DNA of 38,352 bases, from positions 1 through 38,352 of the forward strand of contig JAFGNT010000034.1 in the NCBI GenBank assembly GCA_016926855.1, in the 5' to 3' direction. Both the position numbers and the translations under genes were made by a program. Below are positions 8,688 through 16,395 of the stretch, piece by piece. The DNA comes from Methanomicrobiaceae archaeon (lineage in GTDB: Archaea; Halobacteriota; Methanomicrobia; Methanomicrobiales; Methanomicrobiaceae). Position 1 is the stretch's first letter. Each line of letters starts with the position of its first letter. The notes under the pieces were generated by a model, which saw only the letters and a list, made by a program, of their open reading frames with translations, did not search any database and was not told the DNA's origin.

Positions 8688-9538
8688 GCCGCCCTCTCGA
8701 TACGGACACCCTCCGGTGCTTTGATTGTCCCGTCCACCCGGGCATTCTCGTGCAGTATCAGGCTACCGCATCGGACATCGCCGAGAATATGCACCCCTGC
8801 GCCGATCTGCACCGCACCGCCGCCGGTCACGTCACCGTGGACAGCTGTTCGGTCGCAGATGGTCACGCAATCTTTCGCTTTGAGGCTCCCGAAGATCGTC
8901 GTCTCCTCCATGACCTGGATTGAATCCGCCCGGACATTCCCGTGAAGACGGCATCTCGTCCCGATCGTCATTGCACCGGGGACAGAGAATTTCTCCATCG
9001 TCAGGACCGATGACGTCGGAATCATGAGCGGCGCCTCGTCGATCGGCCCGTCATCGTTATCGTCGTCCCCGAAGAGCTCTTTCATGAATTTATTCAGCTC
9101 CTCCTCCTTTTCGATACCGAGGAGTGCCACGAGATAGAGCACGATATATGCGACCACCGGCATCGGGTTCCGTATCGAGATCCACCCTTTCGCTTCGAAC
9201 CCCTTCTCGATAATCACGTTGTCGCCGATATCAAGATCCCCGGATACGATGAGCCTTCCCTGGATCGTCACACCTTCCCCGAGGTATGCATCCTGCCGGG
9301 AAACCACATCTCCCCGGATTTCGCAAAAATTGTCGACGCGTACGTCCCCTTCGGCGAGGATGTTCCCGTTAATGGTGCAGAATTCGCAAATGATGATATC
9401 ATCGCCCTGCAGCCCGTAATCAATCTTGCACCGGTCCCCGATAACGATGCATCTCTCCGTCTTCAGGGTGTGTTCCTGCAGGTCGGTATTGTCGGGCAAT
9501 GAACACTGCATCAGCCAGTCGGAAACGCCACTCTCCAT
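8684..9538 (-). CDS. Bactofilin-like / hexapeptide-type parallel beta-helix protein with a hydrophobic insert
   Basis: 284 residues made of two beta-helix blocks. The first (about 25-120) has periodic short strands and turns such as ICEFCTINGNILAEGDVRVD and DLDIGDNVIIEKGF. The second (about 185-280) reads VPGAMTIGTRCRLHGNVRAD, then GGGAVQIGAGVHILGDVRCG. Such spacing is typical of polymer-forming bactofilins and of hexapeptide-repeat proteins. Between the blocks lie one hydrophobic helix (VVAYIVLYLVALLG) and an acidic stretch (FGDDDNDDGPIDE), so the protein may touch the membrane. No acyltransferase catalytic histidine pattern is obvious. A structural, filament-forming role is inference. It is the first gene of a two-gene operon with the methyltransferase-like protein. 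Confidence 0.65.
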   Translation of the reverse strand: MESGVSDWLMQCSLPDNTDLQEHTLKTERCIVIGDRCKIDYGLQGDDIIICEFCTINGNILAEGDVRVDNFCEIRGDVVSRQDAYLGEGVTIQGRLIVSGDLDIGDNVIIEKGFEAKGWISIRNPMPVVAYIVLYLVALLGIEKEEELNKFMKELFGDDDNDDGPIDEAPLMIPTSSVLTMEKFSVPGAMTIGTRCRLHGNVRADSIQVMEETTIFGSLKAKDCVTICDRTAVHGDVTGGGAVQIGAGVHILGDVRCGSLILHENARVDGTIKAPEGVRIERAA

Positions 9539-9553
9539 GTCATGCCGCCTTGT

Positions 9554-9566
9554 GTGAATGTTTCAC
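9554..9566. promoter_or_regulatory. Short inverted repeat upstream of the beta-helix gene
   Basis: GTGAA-TGT-TTCAC, a perfect 5 bp inverted repeat lying 16-28 bp before the ATG at 9538. It is within the expected promoter zone and could be an operator, but a repeat this short can arise by chance. Confidence 0.25.
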
Positions 9567-9635
9567 GTCGCAGCCTTATCAGTCTTCTTGATCACGTCCG
9601 CCGCTGCTCTTGCGGGCCCGGTCCGGAAAATCCGG

Positions 9636-9642
9636 AAAAAAA
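9636..9642 (-). terminator. T-tract terminator of the ribosomal operon
   Basis: Seven consecutive A on the plus strand give a run of seven T on the minus strand, 13-20 nt after the rps3ae stop. It is followed by a small GC-rich repeat (TCCGGAAAATCCGGA). This is consistent with archaeal termination. Confidence 0.5.
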
Positions 9643-9655
9643 GATGTATGCCCCG

Positions 9656-10264
9656 TTACGAGGACAGGGGAGTTAAGACAGCAGCCTCTTCGAGCTGCGA
9701 CTTGATGATGTCCACCCGGCGGACGGGGTAGATCAGCTTCACGTTTTTGAAGAGCTCGCGGGACGCATCGCCGGAGACTACCTCCTTGACAAATGAGTCG
9801 AAGTCCATCTTCGACGCGGTCTGGATCAGCTGCTCGGTGATCAGCTTCCGGATAGCGTGCACCTGGCTGATGTTCGCCCGTGAGAGTGTCAGGCAGGTGA
9901 TCGTAAGGCGGAGTTTCTTTCCTTCCTTCGTCGTCACGAGCACGATGCTGTCAATGCGGGACGTCCGTCGCTTCACGAGCGCCCGGAGGTAGTCGCGGGT
10001 AACCGCGTGGCCCACGAACAGGGTATACGCGGCGTCGCCTGCGACGTTGTCGACCCGGAACCGCACCTTGATCTGCTGTTTCGAGTAGTCGTGCGTCATT
10101 TCACCGAGCGTCGTCTGCATTACGCGGCCGATAACGTTCTCGGGATTTCCGGAGATTGTATCTCCGATGTATACTTTTTCAAAGGATTCGGGCGCATAGA
10201 CCTTGAACCAGCTCTTCGCCTTCCATCCTTCCACTCTTCGTCCAATCTGTTTTCGTCTTGCCAC
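9656..10264 (-). CDS. rps3ae: 30S ribosomal protein S3Ae (eS1)
   Basis: 202 residues, the normal archaeal length. S3Ae/eS1 is a small-subunit protein near the mRNA exit region, found in archaea and eukaryotes. Recognisable family blocks are MARRKQIGRRVEGWKAKSWF at the N-terminus, IGRVMQTTLGEMTHDYSKQQ, and TRDYLRALVKRRTSRID. The start codon is GTG at 10264, preceded by GAGGTG with 5 nt spacing, a strong archaeal ribosome binding site. It lies 40 bp downstream of serS and is the last gene of the rpsO-DHH-pcc1-serS-rps3ae operon. A T-tract follows the stop. Confidence 0.97.
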   Translation of the reverse strand: MARRKQIGRRVEGWKAKSWFKVYAPESFEKVYIGDTISGNPENVIGRVMQTTLGEMTHDYSKQQIKVRFRVDNVAGDAAYTLFVGHAVTRDYLRALVKRRTSRIDSIVLVTTKEGKKLRLTITCLTLSRANISQVHAIRKLITEQLIQTASKMDFDSFVKEVVSGDASRELFKNVKLIYPVRRVDIIKSQLEEAAVLTPLSS

Positions 10265-10304
10265 TTTAGCACCTCATTGTTTCATCATTCCTTTTTCATC
10301 GTTT

Positions 10305-11819
10305 TTAGAGGAACCTGAAGACTTCTTCCGGTTCTCCCATCAGTTTTGCCACCCGCTCCGGCCACTTTGACACGTCAAACCCTTTCTGGGCGAGGAACGC
10401 AGCGGTCCACCGTTCAAGCCCGATGCCTGAACAGCCCGACCAGCACTCTGCACCACTCTGGATCTTGACGTTGAAGCCTTTCGGGTATTTATTGCCATTT
10501 ACGCTGACGTTCTGGAACTCGAGCCACCCGTTGCTGTAGGGCAGTATCGCCTCGTAATCGCGGGTACCGATACTCTCGTTCTCGGAAACACCGACAAGTC
10601 CTTCCTGTGCCATAAACCACGGTGTGACTCGTGCGCACCGCCATTCAAGCTCAAGCAGCTCGTCAAAGACGCGGGTGTAGGCTTCGTGAAGCCGGTCCGC
10701 GACCTCGACCGTCTGATCAGCGGTGCCGAGCCAGAGGACTTCGATCCGGTGGAATTCGTCCACCCGCTCGATCCCGTGGATACCGCCGCTTTCGTACCGG
10801 TGTGATGTGCCGCTCCGGTCAAAGACTCGTGCGGGAAGGCAGTCGTTTGCGAGTGTCTCTCCCTGCACGAACGGCCAGAACGGCGGGCACTGCGCATAGC
10901 ACATACCGCCAATGGGCCCGTCGAGTCGGTCACGGATCATCTCAACAGGGACTTCACCGGTAACCTTGTAGTAATCGGCCACATCCTCCCAGTAGGCAGG
11001 ATCGCGGGTTTTCGGGGTGAAAACATAGTATATCTCGGGGTACACGCCTTTTGCATGGCCCGAGCGTTTCCAGACCTCCCACGGGACGAGCTTCGGGAAG
11101 ATCATCTCTGAAAATCCGAGCGGGCGGATGATCTCCTCAATCACGATCGTCTCGAATGCCCGGAACAGCTGCACGGGCTGTGGTCCGAAGATCCACTGCC
11201 CCCGCGAGGCTCCATGCTTGATCCAGCCCCGCTTCAGCATCTCCGCTGTCGGATCGTCCGTGAACTGCACCGGCTGTTTCGGGCTTTCATAGATGAGTTC
11301 CCAGTGCTCCGCCTTTCCGCCGTAGGCATGCGCCTCCGCTTTCTCTTCGATGAGGCGCACGAGCCGGTCGGGCACCTTGTTCTCGAGATCCGTCGGGCTG
11401 ACGTCCAGCGTGAGGGTTATTCCCTCCTCATCAGCCGCCGTCTCCCGGATCATGGGAAGGTGCGGGATTGCCGCCGGATCGATCGTGCCTTCCAGGCGGA
11501 CGGTGAACGCGGTGACTTCTATACTCCGGATGCCAATCCTGTGTCTGCCGAGTACGGGTGCCAGCTGTTTCCTGAAACGGAACAGGGCGTCATGTGCCCG
11601 TGTATACGGCCCGCTCTCTATCTCGAGATGCAGGGCTGTACCCGCGGCATTCCATGCCATGATCCGGCCGATATCATTTGGTTCCGCTTCCGCGGGCACC
11701 CCGCGCTGAAACGTACTCTTGTTTGCCTCATCCACAGCCTGTCCGATCGCTGCAACCGCCTCGTCGGGGATATCAGCGCTCGTGATCAGGTCTGCGTTTA
11801 ATGAGAAGCGTAACAACAT
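10305..11819 (-). CDS. serS: Seryl-tRNA synthetase, methanogen (type 2) form
   Basis: 504 residues. It charges tRNA-Ser (and the tRNA-Sec precursor where present) with serine. This is the rare archaeal SerRS of methanogens, not the bacterial type: the N-terminal domain is a compact fold instead of the long coiled coil, and the active site binds zinc. The zinc ligands known from the Methanosarcina enzyme (Cys, Glu, Cys) map to about C311 (YAQCPPFWPF), E360 (VDEFHRIE) and C459 or C463 (GAECWSGCSGIGLERW). Class II motifs are visible: motif 2 around the FHRIE strand and motif 3 as GIGLERW. ATG 11819 is preceded by GGAGG, which lies inside the pcc1 coding end; the two genes overlap by 22 bp and are probably coupled. 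Confidence 0.96.
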   Translation of the reverse strand: MLLRFSLNADLITSADIPDEAVAAIGQAVDEANKSTFQRGVPAEAEPNDIGRIMAWNAAGTALHLEIESGPYTRAHDALFRFRKQLAPVLGRHRIGIRSIEVTAFTVRLEGTIDPAAIPHLPMIRETAADEEGITLTLDVSPTDLENKVPDRLVRLIEEKAEAHAYGGKAEHWELIYESPKQPVQFTDDPTAEMLKRGWIKHGASRGQWIFGPQPVQLFRAFETIVIEEIIRPLGFSEMIFPKLVPWEVWKRSGHAKGVYPEIYYVFTPKTRDPAYWEDVADYYKVTGEVPVEMIRDRLDGPIGGMCYAQCPPFWPFVQGETLANDCLPARVFDRSGTSHRYESGGIHGIERVDEFHRIEVLWLGTADQTVEVADRLHEAYTRVFDELLELEWRCARVTPWFMAQEGLVGVSENESIGTRDYEAILPYSNGWLEFQNVSVNGNKYPKGFNVKIQSGAECWSGCSGIGLERWTAAFLAQKGFDVSKWPERVAKLMGEPEEVFRFL

Positions 11820-12022
11820 ACTTCCTCCGCTATTGTCAGATTCATCAGATAATCATCCACTGATGCGATGACGGAGCGCATTTTCGTGCCGTTAATCTCC
11901 GTCATCACGTGTCCTTCCTCTGCAGTCGTCCGCATCCGGGAGAGATTGTCCGCCCGTATCGCCCCCGCCACGCAGACGGGGTGGGAATGGGCGGTCCGGA
12001 TGGTGCCGTCTATCCGTATCAT
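11798..12022 (-). CDS. pcc1: KEOPS complex subunit Pcc1
   Basis: A 74-residue protein, the usual size for Pcc1, the small dimerisation subunit of KEOPS. KEOPS transfers the threonylcarbamoyl group to A37 of ANN-decoding tRNAs. The sequence begins MIRIDGTIRTAHSHPVCVAG and has the family pattern of a SIRADNL-like helix (AIRADNLSRM), a TEINGTKMRSVIASVDDYL segment and the closing LMNLTIAEEV. The longer open frame upstream of this ATG lies inside the DHH gene and is spurious. The start overlaps the DHH stop by 4 nt (12019-12022, ATGA) and the 3' end overlaps serS. A TsaC/Sua5 gene supplying its substrate is at 21961, in a separate operon. Confidence 0.85.
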   Translation of the reverse strand: MIRIDGTIRTAHSHPVCVAGAIRADNLSRMRTTAEEGHVMTEINGTKMRSVIASVDDYLMNLTIAEEVCCYASH

Positions 12023-13236
12023 GACGCCAGCGCCTCCAGAATACCGTTTTTGAAACGGTCGATCTGTTCCGCAGGCACCCTGGCTCCGGCACGAGTCCCA
12101 TGGCCGCCGCCTTCTCCGCCGCATTCGCGGGCAATCCGGTGCAGGAGCGACCCGAGATCCGTATTGATGCCGGCGGGGCAACGTGCGGAAACGGTGAATG
12201 CATCCTCACTCCGTGCCATTACCACCACGGGGGCAGTGTGCATCCGCGAGTATGCAATTGCGTCGGCGACTGCGCCGGTAATGCCCGGGTTCTCCGTCTC
12301 GAAGAACGGGGCCGTATCGGACACCCGGAGGGCGCTTCTGATGCCCCCGATAACGGTGAGGCGGTAGGCACGGGCGATCTCCCATGCCTCCTCGATTCCT
12401 GCGGTTGACCGGAGGCACAGCGATATACCGAGTCCGCCTTTCCCCGATTTTCCGCACGCATCGAGCACTGCGGCAAGCGCGTGTGCATCGTGGATGATCT
12501 CGCGGCCGAGTTCATACCGGTCGCCGTAGAGCGCTTCCATCGCTTCCGCCGGTGCGGTGGGTGCCATCTCCAGTACGAGACGGGAAATAAGGCACTCGCT
12601 GTCCGGCGATTTCTCCGGAGTGCATTCGGCAAGAAGCGACGATACGGAGGCTTCCTCCCCGCTGATCCCCTCAATATAGGGGTCGACTGCGAGGACGAGC
12701 TGCTCGGCCGGGTTCCTGCCGGGAAGCCGGAGCCCCCTGCGCGGAACGATGGTTCCCGCCGCCATTCCGTCATTGCAGATGTCACGGTTGGTGCCGGTGC
12801 ATGTCTGCCGGTCGCCGATCATCCCTGTGATGGCAAGCCCCGCAAGATCCCGGTTGTCACCGAGCTCCTGCGCAACACAATACGCCATGCCTGCCGCTGA
12901 ACAGCTGGTTTCACCGTCCTCCTCTTCGAGGCGCGGATTCACATGCCACGGTCCCGTAAAGAACGGAAGATGGTGATCGATGACCATGGTCTCCTCCGGA
13001 AGATCCTCGTGTGCGGCACCGAGGTCACAGAGCAGTACATTCTCCTCACCGCGGACGTCCTCGGAAACGATGCGATCCCTGACGCTCACGTGAAAGCCGA
13101 TCCCGGCCCGTGCAAGGGCCTGACAGAGGATCGCCGCTCCCGCAATGCCGTCGGCATCGTCATGCGTAAAGATACGCACGTGCCCGCATGCACGCAGCCG
13201 TTCTCCGAGGTGTTCCGCAGCGGAAGAGAGGGACAT
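12019..13236 (-). CDS. DHH-family phosphoesterase (archaeal RecJ-like)
   Basis: 405 residues. Members of this family are Mn2+-dependent single-strand nucleases; archaeal versions include GINS-associated GAN and RecJ-like proteins. The DHH domain is at the N-terminus with FTHDDADGIAGAAIL (motif I, residues 23-37), LLCDLG (motif II) and MVIDHHLPF (motif III, the DHH signature). The C-terminal DHHA1 domain ends in GGEGGGHGTRAGARVP, the GGGH substrate-binding motif. All main metal ligands appear present, so it should be active. It sits between rpsO (3 bp gap) and pcc1 (4 bp overlap), a gene order recurrent in archaea. Whether it acts in replication/repair or RNA turnover cannot be told from sequence. 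Confidence 0.9.
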   Translation of the reverse strand: MSLSSAAEHLGERLRACGHVRIFTHDDADGIAGAAILCQALARAGIGFHVSVRDRIVSEDVRGEENVLLCDLGAAHEDLPEETMVIDHHLPFFTGPWHVNPRLEEEDGETSCSAAGMAYCVAQELGDNRDLAGLAITGMIGDRQTCTGTNRDICNDGMAAGTIVPRRGLRLPGRNPAEQLVLAVDPYIEGISGEEASVSSLLAECTPEKSPDSECLISRLVLEMAPTAPAEAMEALYGDRYELGREIIHDAHALAAVLDACGKSGKGGLGISLCLRSTAGIEEAWEIARAYRLTVIGGIRSALRVSDTAPFFETENPGITGAVADAIAYSRMHTAPVVVMARSEDAFTVSARCPAGINTDLGSLLHRIARECGGEGGGHGTRAGARVPAEQIDRFKNGILEALAS

Positions 13237-13239
13237 AGA

Positions 13240-13698
13240 TTATCTGGACAACAGGAACTCTGCAGTATCCGGTTTGTACACCCAGCCTTTCGGCATCTTC
13301 CCCGATTTGACGTAATAACGTACAAGACGGCGGACTTTCGATTCGGTCAGCTGGAGCTGGCGCTTGTTATGGAGATCCTTCTTGTTCTCTGCGAGATGTT
13401 TCCGCATTCCGAGTGCTTTCACGATCAGGTTGCGCAGGTCCTCGGGGTAATCGGGAGTAAGCCCTTTCTCATCGAGAATTTCTCCGATACGCTTTCCTGT
13501 TACGAGTTTCACACTGGGAACGCCGTGCTTGTCGCGAAGTACCAGGCCGATTTCGCTGGTTGACTTCCCGGCTTTCTGGAGATCCACAACGACCTTCTCG
13601 ATCTCATGTGTGTCCGTGTTGGACCATTCAGGTGCTTCGGTGCGGATTGGCCGGACCGATCCGGATTTCCCCCTGCGCCGAGCATGCATTCGTGCCAA
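13240..13698 (-). CDS. rpsO: 30S ribosomal protein S15 (uS15)
   Basis: 152 residues, the archaeal/eukaryotic long form of S15, which binds the central domain of 16S rRNA. The N-terminus MARMHARRRGKSGSVRP and the segments VTGKRIGEILDEKGL and ESKVRRLVRYYVKSGKMP are diagnostic. I place the start at TTG 13698 and not at the internal ATG 13689. GGTGGTGA lies 4 nt before the TTG, and the family N-terminus begins MARMHARRRG. It is the first gene of the operon and lies downstream of an unusually structured intergenic region (13734-13853). Confidence 0.97.
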   Translation of the reverse strand: MARMHARRRGKSGSVRPIRTEAPEWSNTDTHEIEKVVVDLQKAGKSTSEIGLVLRDKHGVPSVKLVTGKRIGEILDEKGLTPDYPEDLRNLIVKALGMRKHLAENKKDLHNKRQLQLTESKVRRLVRYYVKSGKMPKGWVYKPDTAEFLLSR

Positions 13699-13733
13699 TT
13701 GTTCACCACCTGTGTTTTAATTAATACTTCGAG

Positions 13734-13853
13734 TAAGTCCACAAAAAGAGCAGCATGCTGCTGACTCTTATGTAATCCCAAGCCACGTCTGGGCAGTGCC
13801 ATAAAGGCACGTCGGACTTACATCAGCCAGCACTTATGGTATCAAAAGTGCTG
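13734..13853. ncRNA. Candidate structured RNA or rpsO leader between rpsO and the histidine kinase
   Basis: Dense perfect inverted repeats. TAAGTCC (13734-13740) pairs with GGACTTA (13814-13820), closing an 87-nt unit. Inside it are the palindrome AGCAGCATGCTGCT (13749-13762), CCCA/TGGG (13777-13780 with 13790-13793) and GTGCC-ATAAA-GGCAC (13796-13810). An eight-bp hairpin follows, CAGCACTT/AAGTGCTG (13828-13835 with 13846-13853). On the plus strand the closing stem is followed by ACA (13820-13822, its first base shared with the stem end), and a TATA-like TTTTAATTAATAC lies at about 13715-13727, as for an H/ACA-type RNA. On the minus strand it could be a regulatory leader of rpsO. It has no canonical tRNA features. 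Strand and class are uncertain. Confidence 0.4.
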
Positions 13854-13957
13854 TATGACATTGAACAGACACGAAGATAAGGCTTTTCGTCGATGAAGGA
13901 AGCGAGTGATATTTGAGGGATGTGAAACCAGTACAGTAGTAAACGGTGGACGGACTG

Positions 13958-15664
13958 ATGGGGAGAGTATTATACGCGTTCAATTCGGAGAGACTCTGGC
14001 TCGCGGCCATAGGGTCCGCGACATTTCTCGCAATCCTGGTGACCTTCGTTTCGCTTTCGGAAGGATTCACAATTGTATTCCCCCATCTCTTTTACCTCCC
14101 CATCATTCTTACCGCCTACCGGTACCCCCGCACCGGCGTGGCATACGCCGTTCTCCTTGGTGTCCTGTACCTCGTCATGGTCGCGGCGCTCACCCCGGCA
14201 ACCCTGACCGTGCTCGCCGCCGCAGCGATCCGTACGGTTATCTTCATCGCGATTGCCGGCGTCGTCTCCCTCTTGTCAGGCGCCCTGCAGCGGGAAGAGC
14301 TGAAATACCGGACTATGTTCGAGCACACGGGTGCGGCAACGGCGGTGATCCGGGCCGATGGAACCATTGCCATGGTGAACGGTGAATTCGTGCGCCTTCT
14401 CGCCTCCCCGGCAGCTGACCTGATCGGGCGGCCGTGGCAGACGATCCTTACGCCCGAAGACAGGAAGCGTTTCGGACCCGGTACGGAAGGACTTGTCAAC
14501 GGGACATTTGAGATCCGTCTCACCCGGAAGGACGGCACACCGCTCGATGTCGTCGCACCATCGGGGAAGACGCCCTATACCGGGATAATGGTCTTTTCGT
14601 GTGTCGACATCACCGAGAAAAAACGGGCCGAGGAGGCAAACCTCTTTCTGGCGTCAATCGTGGCGTCATCCGACGCTATCGTGACCAGTCAGGACCTCGA
14701 CGGAACGATTATCAGCTGGAACCACGGTGCCGAAAAGAATACCGGGTATACGGCGGCTGAGGTTCTCGGCCGGCCGTCATCGATTCTCGTTCCGCCCGAG
14801 CGGGAAGGCGAAATCGCCATGATCCTCGGCAAGATCAGGGCAGGCGAATATATCGAACATTTCGAGACGGTCCGCATCCGCAAGGACGGGTCGCGTTTCG
14901 ACGCCTACCTGATCGTCTCGCCCATCCGGAACAGGGAGGGCGAAATCATCGGCGCTTCGAGCATCATCCGTGACATCACGGAACAGAAACAGGCGGAAAA
15001 GAAACTGAAGGAAGCCAACGAGGAGGCAAACCTCTACCTCGATATCATGGCGCACGACATCAACAACGCGAATACGGTCTCGATGGGCTACGCCGATTAC
15101 TTCACGGAGATACTTGAGGGATCCGAGCGGGAATTTGCGCGCAAACTGCTCTCCAGCGTGAAAAAAAGCGCCGAGATTATCGGCAATGTTTCGACCATCC
15201 GCCGCCTCCGGCAGGAGAGCACCTCCCTCCGCCCTATCGTCCTCGACGACGTGATCCGCGAGGAAATCCGGCATTTTGCCGGCACGAACATCGCCTACGG
15301 GGGCTGCAGCGCCCGGGTCATGGCGGACGACCTGCTCTCCGAGGTTTTCACAAACCTCATCGGAAACGCCGTCAAGTTCGCAGGCCCGGATGCCCTGATT
15401 GGGATCGCGGTATCGGAAGAGGATGAGGGGATCGTAACGGTTTCCGTCGAGGACACCGGACCCGGCATCGCCGACGAGGACAAACCCGGCATATTCACCC
15501 GGTTCCAGCGTGGAAAGAGCAAAAAGAGCGGCAAAGGCCTTGGCCTCTTCATCGCCCGCATGCTCATCGAACGGTATGGCGGAACGATCCGTGCGGAGGA
15601 CCGGGTGCCGGGCAGCCCCGGGCAGGGCGCCCGCATTGTCTTTACGCTCAAACGAGTCCCCTGA
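13958..15664 (+). CDS. Membrane PAS-domain sensor histidine kinase
   Basis: 568 residues. The first 110 residues hold about four membrane helices (for example LWLAAIGSATFLAILVTF and GVAYAVLLGVLYLVMVAAL), probably an integral sensor module. Two PAS domains follow (about 115-220, ending VDITEKKRAEEA, and 230-345, ending IIRDITEQKQAEKKL), then a coiled linker. The phosphoacceptor region reads LYLDIMAHDINNAN with H366. The ATP-binding domain has the N box NLIGNAVKF (N470), DTGPGI (499-504) and GKGLGLFIA. No receiver domain is attached and no response regulator is adjacent. I chose ATG 13958, eight bases after GGTGG, over GTG 13946. It is divergent from rpsO and upstream of tRNA-Gly. Confidence 0.9.
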   Translation: MGRVLYAFNSERLWLAAIGSATFLAILVTFVSLSEGFTIVFPHLFYLPIILTAYRYPRTGVAYAVLLGVLYLVMVAALTPATLTVLAAAAIRTVIFIAIAGVVSLLSGALQREELKYRTMFEHTGAATAVIRADGTIAMVNGEFVRLLASPAADLIGRPWQTILTPEDRKRFGPGTEGLVNGTFEIRLTRKDGTPLDVVAPSGKTPYTGIMVFSCVDITEKKRAEEANLFLASIVASSDAIVTSQDLDGTIISWNHGAEKNTGYTAAEVLGRPSSILVPPEREGEIAMILGKIRAGEYIEHFETVRIRKDGSRFDAYLIVSPIRNREGEIIGASSIIRDITEQKQAEKKLKEANEEANLYLDIMAHDINNANTVSMGYADYFTEILEGSEREFARKLLSSVKKSAEIIGNVSTIRRLRQESTSLRPIVLDDVIREEIRHFAGTNIAYGGCSARVMADDLLSEVFTNLIGNAVKFAGPDALIGIAVSEEDEGIVTVSVEDTGPGIADEDKPGIFTRFQRGKSKKSGKGLGLFIARMLIERYGGTIRAEDRVPGSPGQGARIVFTLKRVP

Positions 15665-15725
15665 AGGGCCCGGCGGCAATCTTTATTTCCTGAAACACCG
15701 ATATGGAGACGCAGTTATCTGCCTC

Positions 15726-15796
15726 GCGATAATAGTCTAGCGGTAGGACAGTGGCTTCCCAAGCCTCTAGCCCGGGTTCGATTCCCGGTTATCGCA
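15726..15796 (+). tRNA. tRNA-Gly(CCC)
   Basis: 71 nt. The acceptor stem is GCGATAA/TTATCGC with discriminator A. The anticodon loop TTCCCAA gives anticodon CCC (glycine, codon GGG). The T arm is CCCGGGTTCGATTCCCGG, with canonical GGTTCGATTCC. CCA is not encoded. No intron is seen. T-rich DNA follows (15797-15800 and 15822-15827). Confidence 0.96.
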
Positions 15797-15821
15797 TTTT
15801 GAACCGTATCCACATTCTTCC

Positions 15822-15827
15822 TTTTTT
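15822..15827 (+). terminator. T-tract after tRNA-Gly
   Basis: TTTTTT within CTTCCTTTTTTATC, about 25 nt after the tRNA 3' end. It is a likely termination site for the tRNA transcript. Confidence 0.4.
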
Positions 15828-15993
15828 ATCACCGCTTCTCTTCACAGAAAGCGATGAACAACAAAGCGCATGGCTGAAAGTTTTTTTCACGGCTACGAGA
15901 TCCCGGACGCATCAAGAAAAGACATGAGGGAATCAACGGAAGTTCAGCTATTTTATTAATGTGGCTGTCGACACCAGAGGGGGATAAGCATAC

Positions 15994-16167
15994 ATGGCTC
16001 ACCATGAGAAAATCGGATATGCAACCGCCATTGCCGGAGGAATTGGATTAGGACTCCTGCTGGGAAGCGAATTTCCTGGAACGTTTGCGACCCTGCTGGG
16101 AGCCGCACTGACCATCTTAACCATTGTAAGCATAGCCGTACTCTCATGTTATCATCCAGAAAAATGA
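15994..16167 (+). CDS. Small two-helix membrane protein (57 aa)
   Basis: ATG 15994 to TGA 16165-16167. The protein begins MAHHEKIGYATAIAGGIGLG and has two hydrophobic segments: a glycine-rich helix at about 9-24 and a longer one at about 31-52 (TLLGAALTILTIVSIAVLSC). It ends HPEK. GAGGGGG (15977-15983) precedes the start at acceptable spacing, and TATTTTATTAAT lies upstream near 15948-15959. Clean hydrophobic periodicity and a good ribosome binding site argue that it is real. I do not recognise a family. It has its own promoter between tRNA-Gly and the NTPase-MscS cluster. Confidence 0.6.
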   Translation: MAHHEKIGYATAIAGGIGLGLLLGSEFPGTFATLLGAALTILTIVSIAVLSCYHPEK

Positions 16168-16182
16168 TTGTCCGGCTGATTT

Positions 16183-16395
16183 TTACTGCCGGGAGTATGA
16201 CCGGCCGTTCCCTCTTCGAGAGAACCGCTCTTTCGAAGGTCCCGGCTGGATCGCGTCGTTAAGGGACGTCACCCAACACACCTCCCCGGCGATCTCTTCC
16301 GCCACGCCGTCGAAAAGAATAGTGAGCTGGTCAAAGAAGATAGCGTGCCCGATGAGGGTTAGGGGGGCGTCGACCTCGTGGAGAGTGCCGCACAT
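16183..16395 (-). CDS. Possible small protein (70 aa), function unknown
   Basis: The minus strand encodes a 70-residue protein starting MCGTLHEVDAPLTLIGHAIF and containing LTILFDGVAEEIAGEVCWVT, ending NGRSYSRQ. The composition of the first 50 residues is protein-like, unlike typical shadow frames, and no other gene occupies this strand or locus. AGGA four bases before the ATG could serve as a ribosome binding site. The frame extends further upstream (to 16509), but that part has low-quality, Arg-rich composition. It is convergent with the small membrane protein across a 15 bp spacer. Not recognised; coding status uncertain. Confidence 0.35.
   Translation of the reverse strand: MCGTLHEVDAPLTLIGHAIFFDQLTILFDGVAEEIAGEVCWVTSLNDAIQPGPSKERFSRRGNGRSYSRQ

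Noticed and set aside
13734-13820. A tRNA, because a 7-bp stem encloses three hairpins in 87 nt
   Set aside because: There is no T-loop GGTTCRAnYCC, no recognisable anticodon loop and the arm spacing is wrong on both strands.
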